In this document: piece after piece, positions 1 through 8,171 of the stretch
How the letters are laid out: every line of letters begins with the position of its first letter
How positions within the stretch are numbered: position 1 is the stretch's first letter
Assembly: GCA_016182845.1 (NCBI GenBank)
Contig: JACPFT010000010.1
Span: 230,655-294,654, forward strand
Length of the DNA: 64,000 nucleotides
Origin: Gammaproteobacteria bacterium
Lineage (GTDB): Bacteria; Pseudomonadota; Gammaproteobacteria; Enterobacterales; Permianibacteraceae
Direction of reading: 5' to 3'
Program-made: the position numbers and the translations under genes
Notes under the pieces: generated by a model
What the model was told of the DNA's origin: nothing
Database searches by the model: none
The model's input: the letters and a program-made list of their open reading frames with translations, nothing else

Positions 1-500
1 GCTTGAGCACCGAGGAAGTCCCCGTGCTGATGGCCACCCTGGGCAAGGCCCTGGGCGGCTTCGGCGCCTTCGTGGCCGGCTCGGAGACCCTGATCGAATA
101 CTTGATCCAGCATGCCCGGCCCTATATCTACACCACCGCCCTGCCGCCCGCCGTGGCCGCCGCCAACCGCGCGGCCTTAAGCCTGGCACGCGGGCCGGAG
201 GGCGAGGCCCGGCGCGGGCGCTTGCGCGAACTCATCGCCCGCTTCAAGGCCGGCGCGGCCCAGTTGGGTCTCGCGCTGATGCCCTCGGACACGGCCATCC
301 AGCCGCTCCTGGTCGGCGATTCGGCGGCGGCCATGGCCCTGAGCACGAGCTTGCGCGAGGCCGGCTTCCTGGTAGGTGCCATCCGCCCGCCCACGGTGCC
401 GGCCGGCACGGCGCGCCTGCGCATCACGCTCAGCGCCGGGCATACGGCGGAGCAGGTGGATCGCCTGCTGGGGGCCTTGGCCGAACTGGCAAAACCGTAG
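1..500 (+). CDS. bioF: 8-amino-7-oxononanoate synthase, C-terminal part
   Basis: This PLP enzyme condenses pimeloyl-ACP (or -CoA) with alanine to give 7-keto-8-aminopelargonate, the first ring-building step of biotin synthesis. The 5' end lies outside the window; only about the last 165 residues are seen. The PLP lysine sits in [12 protein letters not shown], followed by the YIYTTALPP stretch and the C-terminal domain typical of alpha-oxoamine synthases. The protein ends normally with a TAG stop. Position upstream of bioH, bioC and bioD supports the call. The true start cannot be given; the TTG at the left edge is only the first codon available. Confidence 0.93.
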   Translation, partial: LSTEEVPVLMATLGKALGGFGAFVAGSETLIEYLIQHARPYIYTTALPPAVAAANRAALSLARGPEGEARRGRLRELIARFKAGAAQLGLALMPSDTAIQPLLVGDSAAAMALSTSLREAGFLVGAIRPPTVPAGTARLRITLSAGHTAEQVDRLLGALAELAKP

Positions 501-515
501 CGAAACTCAATTGAG

Positions 516-600
516 CCGTTCGTGGTGAGCCTGTCGAACCCCGAACGGCGTGGTAACAACGAGCCGCCGTTCATCCTTCGACAAGCTCAGGACGAACGGC
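516..600. repeat. REP-like inverted repeat pair, TTCGACAAGCTCAGGA family
   Basis: Two imperfect inverted arms fill the bioF-bioH gap: CCGTTCGTGGTGAGCCTGTC at 516-535 and its counterpart TTCGACAAGCTCAGGACGAA at 577-596. A solitary arm of the same family occurs at 39657-39681. Short palindromic repeats of this sequence are common between genes in many GC-rich proteobacteria. The element reads open in the bioH frame, which creates a false N-terminal extension; the real bioH start follows it. Confidence 0.8.
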
Positions 601-611
601 TGCGTGGCGAC

Positions 612-1379
612 ATGACCCAAACAACCTACACCGAAACCACCGGCTCCGGCCCCGAACTCGTGCTCCTCCACGGCTGGGGCCTGCACGGCGGCATCTTTGA
701 CACCCTGCTGCCGGAGCTGGCCACGCGCTATCGCGTCACCACGGTGGACCTGCCCGGCTTCGGCCGCAGCGCCCTGCCGCAAGCCCTGGACCTGGACGCC
801 CTGGTGGCCGGCGTGCTGGACGTCCTCCCGGCACAGGCTCATCTGCTCGGCTGGTCCTTAGGCGGCATGGTGGCCATGGCCCTGGCCGCCCGCCATCCGC
901 AGCGCGTGGCCAGGCTCGTCACCGTCGCCAGCCAACCCTGTTTCCGCAGCAAGGACGACTGGCCCCATGCCATGGCCCTGGCGACCCTGGACAAGTTCAC
1001 CGCCCAGTTGGAAGCCGATTACGCCGACACCCTGCAGAAATTCCTGGCCCTGCAGGCCCTGGGCTCGGAACATGCCAAGGACGATATCCGCCTCCTGAAG
1101 GAAACCGTGTTCGCCCACGGCCCGGCCAAGCCGGACGCCCTGCGCGCCGGCCTCAAGGTCTTGCACGACGCCGATCTGCGCGGCGAACTCGCCGCCATCC
1201 GCGCCCCCTGGCTGCGGGTCTACGGCCGGCTGGATGGCCTGGTGCCGGTGCGCGCCGCGCAGGCTCACGCCGAACTGGCGCCCCTGAGCCGGCAGCACGT
1301 CTTCCCCAAGGCCAGCCATGCGCCCTTTATTTCCCACCGCGCGGACTTCATTGCCGTGCTCAACGATTTCTTGTTATGA
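612..1379 (+). CDS. bioH: Pimeloyl-ACP methyl ester carboxylesterase BioH
   Basis: BioH hydrolyses the methyl ester of pimeloyl-ACP made by the BioC pathway, releasing the biotin precursor in the cytoplasm. The 255-residue alpha/beta hydrolase has the nucleophile motif GWSLGG with Ser82, Asp208 in GRLDGLVP and His236 in ASHAP, almost exactly the E. coli BioH numbering (82/207/235). The oxyanion region HGWGLHG is near residue 20. The ATG at 612 is chosen because the upstream in-frame extension is made of a REP-like repeat. bioC begins 13 bp after the stop. Confidence 0.95.
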   Translation: MTQTTYTETTGSGPELVLLHGWGLHGGIFDTLLPELATRYRVTTVDLPGFGRSALPQALDLDALVAGVLDVLPAQAHLLGWSLGGMVAMALAARHPQRVARLVTVASQPCFRSKDDWPHAMALATLDKFTAQLEADYADTLQKFLALQALGSEHAKDDIRLLKETVFAHGPAKPDALRAGLKVLHDADLRGELAAIRAPWLRVYGRLDGLVPVRAAQAHAELAPLSRQHVFPKASHAPFISHRADFIAVLNDFLL

Positions 1380-1392
1380 ACGAGCTCCTGGC

Positions 1393-2292
1393 ATGAACGA
1401 CGCCGCCCGTGAATTCACCCTGGACAAGGCCGCCATCGCAGCCTCCTTCTCCAAGGCCGCCGCCCACTACGACGCCAATGCCTTCCTGCAGCAGGAGGTG
1501 GGCAAGCGCCTGCTGGAGCGCCTGGACTACGTGAAGCTGGAACCGGAGCTCGTCGTCGATCTCGGCTGCGGCACCGGCGCCCTGACCCGGCAGCTCGCCA
1601 AGCGCTACAAGAAGGCCAAGGTCCTGGGCATCGACCTGGCGCCCGGCATGGTGGCCGAGGCCAGGCGCCAGACCGGCTGGTTCGGCCGCGAGCAGTACGC
1701 GGTCGGCGATGCCGAGAAACTCGAGTTGGCCGAGGCCTCGGTGGATCTGCTGTTCTCGTCCCTGAGCATCCAGTGGTGCGCCGATCTGGATGCCGTGTTC
1801 CGCGAGGCCAAGCGCGTGCTCAGGCCCGGCGGCCTGTTCATGTTCACCACCCTGGGCCCCGACACCCTGAAGGAACTGCGCGGCGCCTGGAGCGCCGTGG
1901 ACGGCTACACCCACGTCAATGCCTTCATGGACATGCACGACATCGGCGACGGCCTGGTGCGCGCCCGCCTGGCCGACCCGGTCATGGACGTGGAACATAT
2001 CCGCCTGACCTACGGCGACGTCTATGCCCTGATGCGCGATCTCAAGGGCATAGGCGCCCACAACCTCAACGCCGGCCGCCGCCACGGCCTGACCGGAAAG
2101 TCCCGCTTCGAGGCCCTGGCCAGAGGCTACGAGCCCTTCCGCGAGGACGGCCGCCTGCCCGCCACCTACGAGGTGGTCTACGGCCACGCCTGGGGCACGG
2201 TCCCGCCCCTGTCCCAGGAAGTCGCCCCGGGCGTGTTCACCGTGTCCCTGGAGAGCCTGAAACGCAGCTTGAAGAGGAAAGCCGGGGATTGA
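1393..2292 (+). CDS. bioC: Malonyl-ACP O-methyltransferase BioC
   Basis: BioC methylates the free carboxyl of malonyl-ACP with SAM so that fatty acid synthase can extend it to pimeloyl-ACP methyl ester. The 299-residue protein carries the SAM-binding motif VVDLGCGTG at residues 54-62, then the class I methyltransferase core with LLFSSLSIQWC (motif post-II) and RVLRPGG. The length is slightly above the E. coli enzyme. The start at 1393 is the first ATG in this frame after the bioH stop. The TGA stop lies inside the arm of an inverted repeat. Confidence 0.94.
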   Translation: MNDAAREFTLDKAAIAASFSKAAAHYDANAFLQQEVGKRLLERLDYVKLEPELVVDLGCGTGALTRQLAKRYKKAKVLGIDLAPGMVAEARRQTGWFGREQYAVGDAEKLELAEASVDLLFSSLSIQWCADLDAVFREAKRVLRPGGLFMFTTLGPDTLKELRGAWSAVDGYTHVNAFMDMHDIGDGLVRARLADPVMDVEHIRLTYGDVYALMRDLKGIGAHNLNAGRRHGLTGKSRFEALARGYEPFREDGRLPATYEVVYGHAWGTVPPLSQEVAPGVFTVSLESLKRSLKRKAGD

Positions 2293-2468
2293 CCGCCAAG
2301 GCGCCAAGAACGCCAAGGAAGAAGCTGGGAGGAGTGACGGACTCCGACAACCTCGCCCATCGATGCGCTCAGGACAGGCTGTGGCGTGTCGAAGGGTCGC
2401 CATGACAAGCAATTTAACTTCAACTCTTATAACTCTTCCCTTGGCGTTCTTGGCGCCTTGGCGGTTAA
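2289..2468. repeat. Inverted-repeat element with CCGCCAAGG arms, copy 1
   Basis: About 30-bp arms face each other: left arm 2289-2319 begins TTGACCGCCAAGGCGCCAAG, right arm 2436-2468 is its reverse complement and ends GCGCCTTGGCGGTTAA. The spacer is about 115 bp. The left arm contains the bioC stop codon and the right arm ends 12 bp before bioD. A second copy with the same architecture lies at 52640-52832. It looks like a REPIN-type mobile repeat rather than a terminator, because there is no T-run and the spacer is long. Confidence 0.8.
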
Positions 2469-2480
2469 TCTTCTTCTCTT

Positions 2481-3176
2481 ATGAAAACCTATTTCATCAC
2501 CGGCACCGACACCGACGTGGGCAAGACCTACGCTGCCTGCGCCCTACTGGCCGCCGCCCGGGAACGGGGCCTGAGCACGGCCGCCTTGAAACCCGTGGCC
2601 TCGGGCTGCGCGCGCACGGCCGACGGCCTGCGCAACGACGATGCCCTGAGGCTTCTGGCCCAAACCACGGCGGGGCAGAGTTATGCCCAAGTCAATCCCG
2701 TCGCCCTGGAACCGGCCATCGCCCCCCATATCGCCGCCCAACAGGCCGACGTGGAGCTGAGCCTGGGTCGCTTGCTGCCGGCGGTGCAGGACTTGCAGAA
2801 GCTGCCCGCCGAGTTCGCCGTGGTGGAAGGCGCCGGCGGCTGGCTGACACCGCTCAACGAGCGGGAGAGCCTGGCGGAGCTGGCGGCGGCGGCGCGCCTG
2901 CCGGTCATCCTCGTGGTGGGCATGCGCCTGGGCTGTCTGAACCATGCCCTGCTGACCGCCGCCCATGTGCGCGGCTACCGCCTGCCGCTCGCCGGCTGGA
3001 TTGCCAACTGCCTGTCCGCCGAGCTGCCCTATCTCGATGAAAACCTGGACTATTTACGCGAGCATCTGGGGGCGCCGCTGCTTGGCGTCCTGCCCTATGG
3101 ACCCGGCGCCAGCCCGGAGCAGGCCTGCCGCCATCTGGACATCGAGCCCCTGCTGAGCGGCACGGACGCAGTGTGA
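2481..3176 (+). CDS. bioD: ATP-dependent dethiobiotin synthetase BioD
   Basis: BioD closes the ureido ring of dethiobiotin from diaminopelargonate, CO2 and ATP. The 231-residue protein has the P-loop GTDTDVGKT at residues 8-16, the substrate-binding KPVASG segment near residue 37 and VVEGAGGWLTPL near residue 112, all characteristic of the family. It is the last gene of the bioFHCD cluster. It is separated from bioC by an inverted-repeat element of about 180 bp, so expression may depend on read-through across that repeat or on a separate promoter. bioA and bioB are not in this window. Confidence 0.95.
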   Translation: MKTYFITGTDTDVGKTYAACALLAAARERGLSTAALKPVASGCARTADGLRNDDALRLLAQTTAGQSYAQVNPVALEPAIAPHIAAQQADVELSLGRLLPAVQDLQKLPAEFAVVEGAGGWLTPLNERESLAELAAAARLPVILVVGMRLGCLNHALLTAAHVRGYRLPLAGWIANCLSAELPYLDENLDYLREHLGAPLLGVLPYGPGASPEQACRHLDIEPLLSGTDAV

Positions 3177-3285
3177 TGCCCGACCGGCGGTCGCTTCGGG
3201 GCTACGAAAGCGGTTCCCTCTGGTCAAAAAACAACCTACACTTACCCTAAGCGTAATCTGTCCGGGTCCTGCCCGAGGAGGCCAC

Positions 3286-3579
3286 ATGCCTGTCGGTTCC
3301 ATTGCCAACAACGGGGTGCAGGGTTTCCAGCGCGCCCGCGAACAGGCCGCGGATGCCGCCGCGCGGATCGCGCGCGCCAGCGTGACCGAGGAGACCCAGG
3401 ACACGGAAGCCAACGGCCAGGTGGCCGGCGCCCCCAACCAGGCCCAGCCAGCGCCCCGCGAGGATCTGGTCCAGCCCCTGGTGGAATTGCGCGAAGCCGA
3501 GCTCAATGCCCGCGCCAATGCCCGTTCCATCGAAGCCGAGAACCGGACCCTGGGCAGCTTGCTGGATATCCGCGCCTAA
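3286..3579 (+). CDS. Small protein resembling the FlgG/FlgE C-terminal tail
   Basis: This 97-residue protein has no signal peptide. Its last 35 residues (VQPLVELREAELNARANARS and on to LGSLLDIRA) resemble the C-terminal helix of flagellar rod and hook proteins, where a pattern like ..VEL..AQ..FEANAKVIQT..EMLGTLLDIR is seen. The N-terminus (IANNGVQGFQRAREQA) is also reminiscent of the rod-protein N-terminal helix, so the whole could be a minimal axial-type protein without the hypervariable core. This is pattern matching by eye; the function is unknown. A strong GAGGAGG ribosome binding site precedes the ATG. The next gene follows after 25 bp and probably shares the transcript. Confidence 0.6.
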   Translation: MPVGSIANNGVQGFQRAREQAADAAARIARASVTEETQDTEANGQVAGAPNQAQPAPREDLVQPLVELREAELNARANARSIEAENRTLGSLLDIRA

Positions 3580-3604
3580 GCCCTGAGCAGTTCCGGCGGC
3601 GGCC

Positions 3605-4405
3605 ATGATCATCACCACGCAACCCCAATTCCTGCCGGTCACCACGGCCAATCCGCCCATCGAGTCGGCGCGCCGCGATGCGCGCCTGGCCGAGCGCATT
3701 CCCCAGACCAAGCAGATCCCGGCGCCTCCCCGTGCCCGGCCCGCGGCCAGCGAGCCACCCACCTTCGCCGAACTGGAAGTCCCTTCCACGCCTTTGCGCG
3801 ATCCCATCGAACAAAGCCTGGCGTCAGATGCCCAGTCGGCCGAGTCTCCGGCTTCCGGGGCCGATAGCGCCGAATCGTCCGAGAGCCGAGAGACCCGAAT
3901 CGACCCGGAAGCAGAGAAGCGCCGCCAGCGCCAACGCGACGATGCGGAAGTCCAGGTGCTGAAGGCCCGGGATCGGGAAGTACGTGCCCATGAGCAGGCC
4001 CATGTCTCGGTGGGCGGCAAATACGCCGGCTCCGCCCGCCTGGAATACGAGCGCGGCCCGGACGGCGTGAACTATGCGATAGGCGGGGAAGTGCCCATCT
4101 CCACCAGCCCCATCGAAGGCGATCCGGCCGCCACCCTGGCCAAGGCCATCCAGGTCCAGGCCGCCGCCCTGGCGCCCCGCCAACCTTCCGCCGCCGATCG
4201 GCGCATCGCCGCCGAAGCCTCCAGCATGGCCGGCCAGGCCCGCGCCGAACTCAATGCCGAACGGGCGGAGCAACGCGCGAGCCGCGGCGGGGCAGAACGC
4301 CTCTCCGCCCCGGACAACCCGGCCGAACGCCTGACACGCCGCCTGCTCAACCTGGGCGTCTACGAGGCCCCCGACCGGGGTCAGCGGGTGAATGTCTCGG
4401 CCTGA
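3605..4405 (+). CDS. SprA-family putative metalloprotease
   Basis: The 266-residue protein matches the catalase/SprA-related family often annotated as putative metalloprotease CJM1_0395. Residues 1-110 are low-complexity and rich in Pro, Ala, Ser and Glu. The conserved core starts at EVQVLKARDREVRAHEQAH and holds an HExxH motif (HEQAH, residues 129-133), followed by YERGPDGVNYAIGGEVPI and a helical tail. There is no signal peptide. Proteolytic activity is predicted from the HExxH motif only and has not, as far as I know, been shown for the family. It pairs with the preceding FlgG-tail-like small protein, a pairing I recall from other proteobacteria. Confidence 0.78.
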   Translation: MIITTQPQFLPVTTANPPIESARRDARLAERIPQTKQIPAPPRARPAASEPPTFAELEVPSTPLRDPIEQSLASDAQSAESPASGADSAESSESRETRIDPEAEKRRQRQRDDAEVQVLKARDREVRAHEQAHVSVGGKYAGSARLEYERGPDGVNYAIGGEVPISTSPIEGDPAATLAKAIQVQAAALAPRQPSAADRRIAAEASSMAGQARAELNAERAEQRASRGGAERLSAPDNPAERLTRRLLNLGVYEAPDRGQRVNVSA

Positions 4406-4483
4406 GAACCAGTCGGGCAGATCGCCAGGATCGACGGTTTCGCGTAAACTCGCCGCTTTGCCATTCGTACCGGTTGCACTGCC

Positions 4484-5332
4484 TTGGCCGCCGACAAGAA
4501 TCCGAAAGCCAGCCCCTACACGCGCCCCTTCCTGAAATGGGCCGGCGGCAAGTATCGCCTGGTGGAACGCATCCGCAGCCATCTGCCCGCCGGTAGCCGC
4601 CTGATCGAGCCCTTCGTCGGCTCGGGCGCGGTATTCCTGAACCTGGAATTCAACGACTACTTATTGGCCGACATCAACCCGGATCTCATCGGCCTCTACC
4701 AGCTCGTGCAGGCCGAGGGCGAGGACTTCATCGCGCGCCTGCGCCCCTATTTCGACCCGGCCCGCAACACCCCCGAGCATTACTACGCCACCCGCGAACG
4801 CTTCAATGCCTGCACGGACCCCGAGGAACGCTCGGCCCTGTTCGTCTACCTGAACCGCCACGGCTATAACGGCCTGTGCCGCTACAACAGCGAGGGTGGC
4901 TTCAACGTCCCCTTCGGCCGCTACAAGAAGATCTATTTCCCGGAGAAGGAACTCCAGCACTTCCACCGCCACAGCCAGCGGGCCCGCTTCCTCTGCGCCG
5001 ACTTCGGCGAGGTCATGAAGCAGGCGCGCAAGGGCTCGGTGATCTACTGCGATCCGCCCTATGCGCCCCTGAGCCGCACCGCCAGTTTCACCGCCTATGC
5101 CAGCGCCAAGCATGGCCAGTTCGGCGCGTCGGAGCAGGAGCGCCTGGCCGAGCTCGCCGCCCGCGCCGCCAGCAAGGGCGTGCCGGTCCTGCTCTCCAAC
5201 CACGACAACGAGTACACCCGCCGGGTCTATGCCGAAGCCAGCCTGGCCAGCTTCCCGGTGCGCCGCACCATCTCCTGCGACAGCAGCCGCCGGGGCCATG
5301 CGGCGGAGCTGCTGGCCCTGTACCGGCCTTAA
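4484..5332 (+). CDS. dam: DNA adenine methylase (Dam family, class D12)
   Basis: This is an N6-adenine methyltransferase, most likely GATC-specific, acting in mismatch repair and replication control. The SAM-binding motif FLKWAGGK is at residues 16-23, IEPFVGSGAVF follows, and the catalytic DPPY is at residues 190-193; 282 residues is normal for Dam. Initiation must be at TTG 4484: an in-frame stop lies at 4445-4447 and no ATG or GTG occurs before FLKWAGGK. Its 3' end overlaps the convergent rsuA gene by 4 bp. No restriction enzyme gene is adjacent, so it is an orphan methylase. Confidence 0.92.
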   Translation: MAADKNPKASPYTRPFLKWAGGKYRLVERIRSHLPAGSRLIEPFVGSGAVFLNLEFNDYLLADINPDLIGLYQLVQAEGEDFIARLRPYFDPARNTPEHYYATRERFNACTDPEERSALFVYLNRHGYNGLCRYNSEGGFNVPFGRYKKIYFPEKELQHFHRHSQRARFLCADFGEVMKQARKGSVIYCDPPYAPLSRTASFTAYASAKHGQFGASEQERLAELAARAASKGVPVLLSNHDNEYTRRVYAEASLASFPVRRTISCDSSRRGHAAELLALYRP

Positions 5333-6036
5333 AGCCCCAGGGCCGCCAAGTCCGCCGCCCCCAGATCGCGGAATTCCCCTTCTTCCAGGCCCTCCAGGCT
5401 CAGCTCGGCGAAGCGGCTGCGATGCAGGGTCTGCACGTGGTAACCCAGGGCCGCGAACATGCGCCGGACCTGGTGGTACTTGCCCTCCATAAGCACCAGC
5501 TCGGCCGTGCGCTCGCCGGTGATGCGCAGTTCCGCCGGCCGGCAAGCCTCCTTCTCGCCATCCAGCATCAGCGTGCCGGCGGCGAAGGCCGGGATCAGCT
5601 CCGCCGAGAGCGGCTTGTCCACCAGGACCTCGTAGGTCTTGGGCACCTTGTGCTTGGGCGAGGTCAGGCGGTGCACCAGCATGGACTGGTCGGTGACCAG
5701 GATCAGGCCCGAGGTATCCCGGTCCAGCCGCCCCACGGACACCGGCTGCGGATCCCGGGCCTGCCAGTCGATGGGCAGCAGATCGTAGATGCGCTCCCCT
5801 TCCGCCGGATCGTGGGAACAGACATAGCCCACCGGCTTGTGCAGCACCACGAGGATGCCGTCCGGATGATCGATGGGCTCGCCGTCGATAAGCAGCTCAC
5901 GCGGCTCCAGCTTGGCCGCCGGATCGCGAACGCTCTCGCCGGCACAGGCCACCCGCCCGTCCCGGCACCAGGCCTTGGCCTCCTTGCGCGAACAGTAACC
6001 GTAGGACGAGAGGATTTGATCGAGGCGGCGTTTCAA
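5329..6036 (-). CDS. rsuA: 16S rRNA pseudouridine(516) synthase RsuA
   Basis: RsuA isomerises U516 of 16S rRNA. The 235-residue protein has an N-terminal S4 RNA-binding domain (RLDQILSSYGYCSRKEAK), then the pseudouridine synthase fold with catalytic Asp105 in VGRLDRDTSG and KPVGYVCSH upstream of it. The C-terminal GKYHQVRRMFAALGYHV is the family signature. RsuA is favoured over RluE/RluF by length and S4 domain, but close paralogues share these motifs. It is transcribed toward dam and overlaps its 3' end. Confidence 0.88.
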   Translation of the reverse strand: MKRRLDQILSSYGYCSRKEAKAWCRDGRVACAGESVRDPAAKLEPRELLIDGEPIDHPDGILVVLHKPVGYVCSHDPAEGERIYDLLPIDWQARDPQPVSVGRLDRDTSGLILVTDQSMLVHRLTSPKHKVPKTYEVLVDKPLSAELIPAFAAGTLMLDGEKEACRPAELRITGERTAELVLMEGKYHQVRRMFAALGYHVQTLHRSRFAELSLEGLEEGEFRDLGAADLAALGL

Positions 6037-6142
6037 GGGTCAAGCTCCGGGAATTCAACAGGCATCGTGAAAAATGCACAAACGTACGCAATAGCATAAC
6101 CCGCCGCTAAGATAAGGCGCCTCTCATCAACAAGGGATTGTC

Positions 6143-6988
6143 ATGACTCGTGCACTCAAAGTCCTGGCCGCCGCCGGCCTGCTGCTCGGCACCACCGCCT
6201 TCGCCCCCGCCGCCGTGGCCGCCACACCGGTAGGCCAGCCGGTGGTCATCGCCCAGTCCTATACCCTGGTGTCCAAGACCCTCAAGGAGACCCGCCGTTA
6301 CAATGTCATGCTGCCGCCGGGCTACGAGCAGTCCCAGGACGCCTACCCGATCCTGATCCTGCTGGACGGCGGCATTGCCGAGGATTTCCACCATATGTCG
6401 GGGATCGTGCAGGTATCGGTCGGCAATGGAACGATGCGCCCCTTCATCGTGGTCGGCATAGAGAACACCCAGCGCCGCCGCGATTTCACTCCGCACACGG
6501 ACGATCCAGAAGACAAGAAAGTCGCCCCCGTGGTGGGCGGCGCCGCCCAGTTCCGCCGCTTCCTGGCCGAGGAGTTGTTGCCCACCATCCGTCGCGACTA
6601 CCGCACCACGGCGGAAACCGCCATCGCCGGCGAATCCTTCGCCGGCCTGTTCATCGTCGACACCCTGCTGCGCCAGCCTGAGCTCTTCGACAGCTATATC
6701 GCCGTCAGCCCCAGCCTCTGGTGGAACAAGGAATACGTGAACCGGGAAGGCAGGGCCCTGCTGGCGGGTAAATCGCTCAAGGACAAGAAGGTCTTCCTGA
6801 CCATGGGCGACGCCACCGAGGGCATGCAGGACTCCGTCGGCCGCACGGCAGCCCTGCTCAAGGACAGGACGCAGCTGGTCTTCGCGCCCCTGCCCGAGGA
6901 AAGCCACGCCACCATCCTGCACGGCGCCGCCTTCAAGGCCTTCCGCACGCTCTTGGCGCCGCAGGCGAAGACGGTGGCGGGGGATTGA
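6143..6988 (+). CDS. Secreted alpha/beta hydrolase (esterase D/enterochelin esterase type)
   Basis: A 281-residue protein with a Sec signal peptide (cleavage near VAAT at about residue 27). The fold is that of the putative esterase family: YNVMLPPGYEQ, then nucleophile Ser165 in AGESFAG, SPSLWWN and His255 in PEESHATIL. The substrate is unknown; relatives include siderophore esterases and general carboxylesterases. No iron-uptake genes are nearby, so I do not call it a siderophore esterase. It is transcribed alone, divergent from rsuA. Confidence 0.82.
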   Translation: MTRALKVLAAAGLLLGTTAFAPAAVAATPVGQPVVIAQSYTLVSKTLKETRRYNVMLPPGYEQSQDAYPILILLDGGIAEDFHHMSGIVQVSVGNGTMRPFIVVGIENTQRRRDFTPHTDDPEDKKVAPVVGGAAQFRRFLAEELLPTIRRDYRTTAETAIAGESFAGLFIVDTLLRQPELFDSYIAVSPSLWWNKEYVNREGRALLAGKSLKDKKVFLTMGDATEGMQDSVGRTAALLKDRTQLVFAPLPEESHATILHGAAFKAFRTLLAPQAKTVAGD

Positions 6989-7003
6989 GGCGAAGCTCAT
7001 TCG

Positions 7004-7063
7004 CAGGTCGGGTTAGCCGGGGGGCGTAACCCGACGATCCGCTCGGAGCCATGTCGGGTTACT
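7004..7063. repeat. GTCGGGTTA-type REP repeat
   Basis: Inverted and direct copies of GTCGGGTTA/TAACCCGAC are packed in 60 bp: AGGTCGGGTTAGCC, then GTAACCCGACGAT, then ATGTCGGGTTAC. Related copies occur at 63783-63875 and, more diverged, at 35171-35212. They lie only between genes. Confidence 0.75.
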
Positions 7064-7175
7064 CTGCTCCAATACAACCTACGCGACTTAGGAGAGGCAT
7101 TTCTTTTAGGTATGTCATATCTTGATGAAGAAACATAACTCCACTCGTTAAGCAATTAGCCGTAGGGGATTGATA

Positions 7176-7628
7176 ATGGCAACATTGATTCGTGTAAGCA
7201 GCTCCGTCGTCTTGTACAGCGCAAGCTCATACCCAAAGAGTAACTCGGAGGCTCAGGAGATTGGGCTCGCAGGAACCCGTAATCAAGAAATGCGCGCCAT
7301 GACGCTGGCGGCTTTCCGGGTTGCACAAAACAACGACCAGCTTTCACAGCGGCCAATGGCTGCCGAGTTGCTTACCTATCTTCTGGCTGGCAGTGCTTCG
7401 GCGATAAATCACTGGATCAGAACCGGACGTCTATCTCGCGAGGGAGAATGGTTCAAGCTCGAAGAGCGGGGTTTGGCTGAATGCCAGAACACGCTCTTGG
7501 GTATGGCCGGCGCTTATAGCACGACAGAGGCAAAGGTTCTGGAGTGGGTCGAGAGGTTGCTGAACGGAGGCGAAGTTACCCACAGATCCAGAGAATTCAA
7601 CAGCGTGCTGTGGAAAGCCAGTGCCTGA
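7176..7628 (+). CDS. Hypothetical protein, atypical base composition
   Basis: I do not recognise this 150-residue protein. It has no signal peptide, no membrane segment and no cysteine-based motif; the middle is helical (MAAELLTYLLAGSASAINHW), and the end reads VLEWVERLLNGGEVTHRSRE. An AGGGG ribosome binding site sits 7 nt before the ATG at 7176. Codon use is clearly less GC-rich than in neighbours (many codons ending in A or T), as it is in the next gene, which starts 11 bp downstream. The pair looks acquired. Confidence 0.65.
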   Translation: MATLIRVSSSVVLYSASSYPKSNSEAQEIGLAGTRNQEMRAMTLAAFRVAQNNDQLSQRPMAAELLTYLLAGSASAINHWIRTGRLSREGEWFKLEERGLAECQNTLLGMAGAYSTTEAKVLEWVERLLNGGEVTHRSREFNSVLWKASA

Positions 7629-7638
7629 GGAGAAATTG

Positions 7639-8088
7639 ATGTTGTTGACGTTCAAGAGCCACTGGCGGTGGCCGGTTGTTCTCGCGGTGACTCTGTTACT
7701 AACACTTCAGGGCTGCTCGAGACCAGAAGAGACTCTTCGCCAGCGTGCAATGGAATGGGGCGAATTGCTCAGCCGACTGGACGTTCTATCACGGAAAGAT
7801 GCCATAGAAAAGATAGTGGACTACCTTGAACCGTCGGCAGGTAGGGAGGCACGCGCGGCCGAATACTACAGGATGTGGACGAAAGAGCGGGAAGCTCCTA
7901 CTGTAGCCTTCTCGGTCGACGAAGTGCTGCTGAATAAGCAGCAAAAGGCGGGAACAGTTAGGTACACCAGCGTTCTCCGTTTGGAGGATGGCGCCAGGAA
8001 GACAACGTCGCAAGAAACCCATTGGCGCCGGGTCGACGGCCAATGGTACCGAGTCATAGTGGCGGCAAAAATTCAAGTCAATGACTGA
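7639..8088 (+). CDS. Hypothetical lipoprotein
   Basis: The 149-residue product has a type II signal sequence: a hydrophobic segment (WPVVLAVTLLLTLQGC) ending in the lipobox LQGC, with Cys26 as the lipidated residue. The mature part looks like a small mixed alpha/beta domain that ends in HWRRVDGQWYRVIVA, reminiscent of NTF2-like lipoproteins, but this is only an impression. The ATG at 7639 follows GAGGAG at good distance; a GTG 18 bp upstream would add a poor N-terminus. It shares the lower GC content of the preceding gene and probably its transcript. Confidence 0.7.
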   Translation: MLLTFKSHWRWPVVLAVTLLLTLQGCSRPEETLRQRAMEWGELLSRLDVLSRKDAIEKIVDYLEPSAGREARAAEYYRMWTKEREAPTVAFSVDEVLLNKQQKAGTVRYTSVLRLEDGARKTTSQETHWRRVDGQWYRVIVAAKIQVND

Positions 8089-8171
8089 AGTCTGAGTTTG
8101 GGTCGCGACTTGTAGCGGCGGTGGGGTCGTGCAGCGGGTTTATCGCATCGCGTGACTTTGTTCATTCTACC

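Noticed and set aside
522..611. N-terminal extension of bioH in frame
   Set aside because: It consists of a REP-like repeat; family alignment and catalytic residue numbering fit the ATG at 612.
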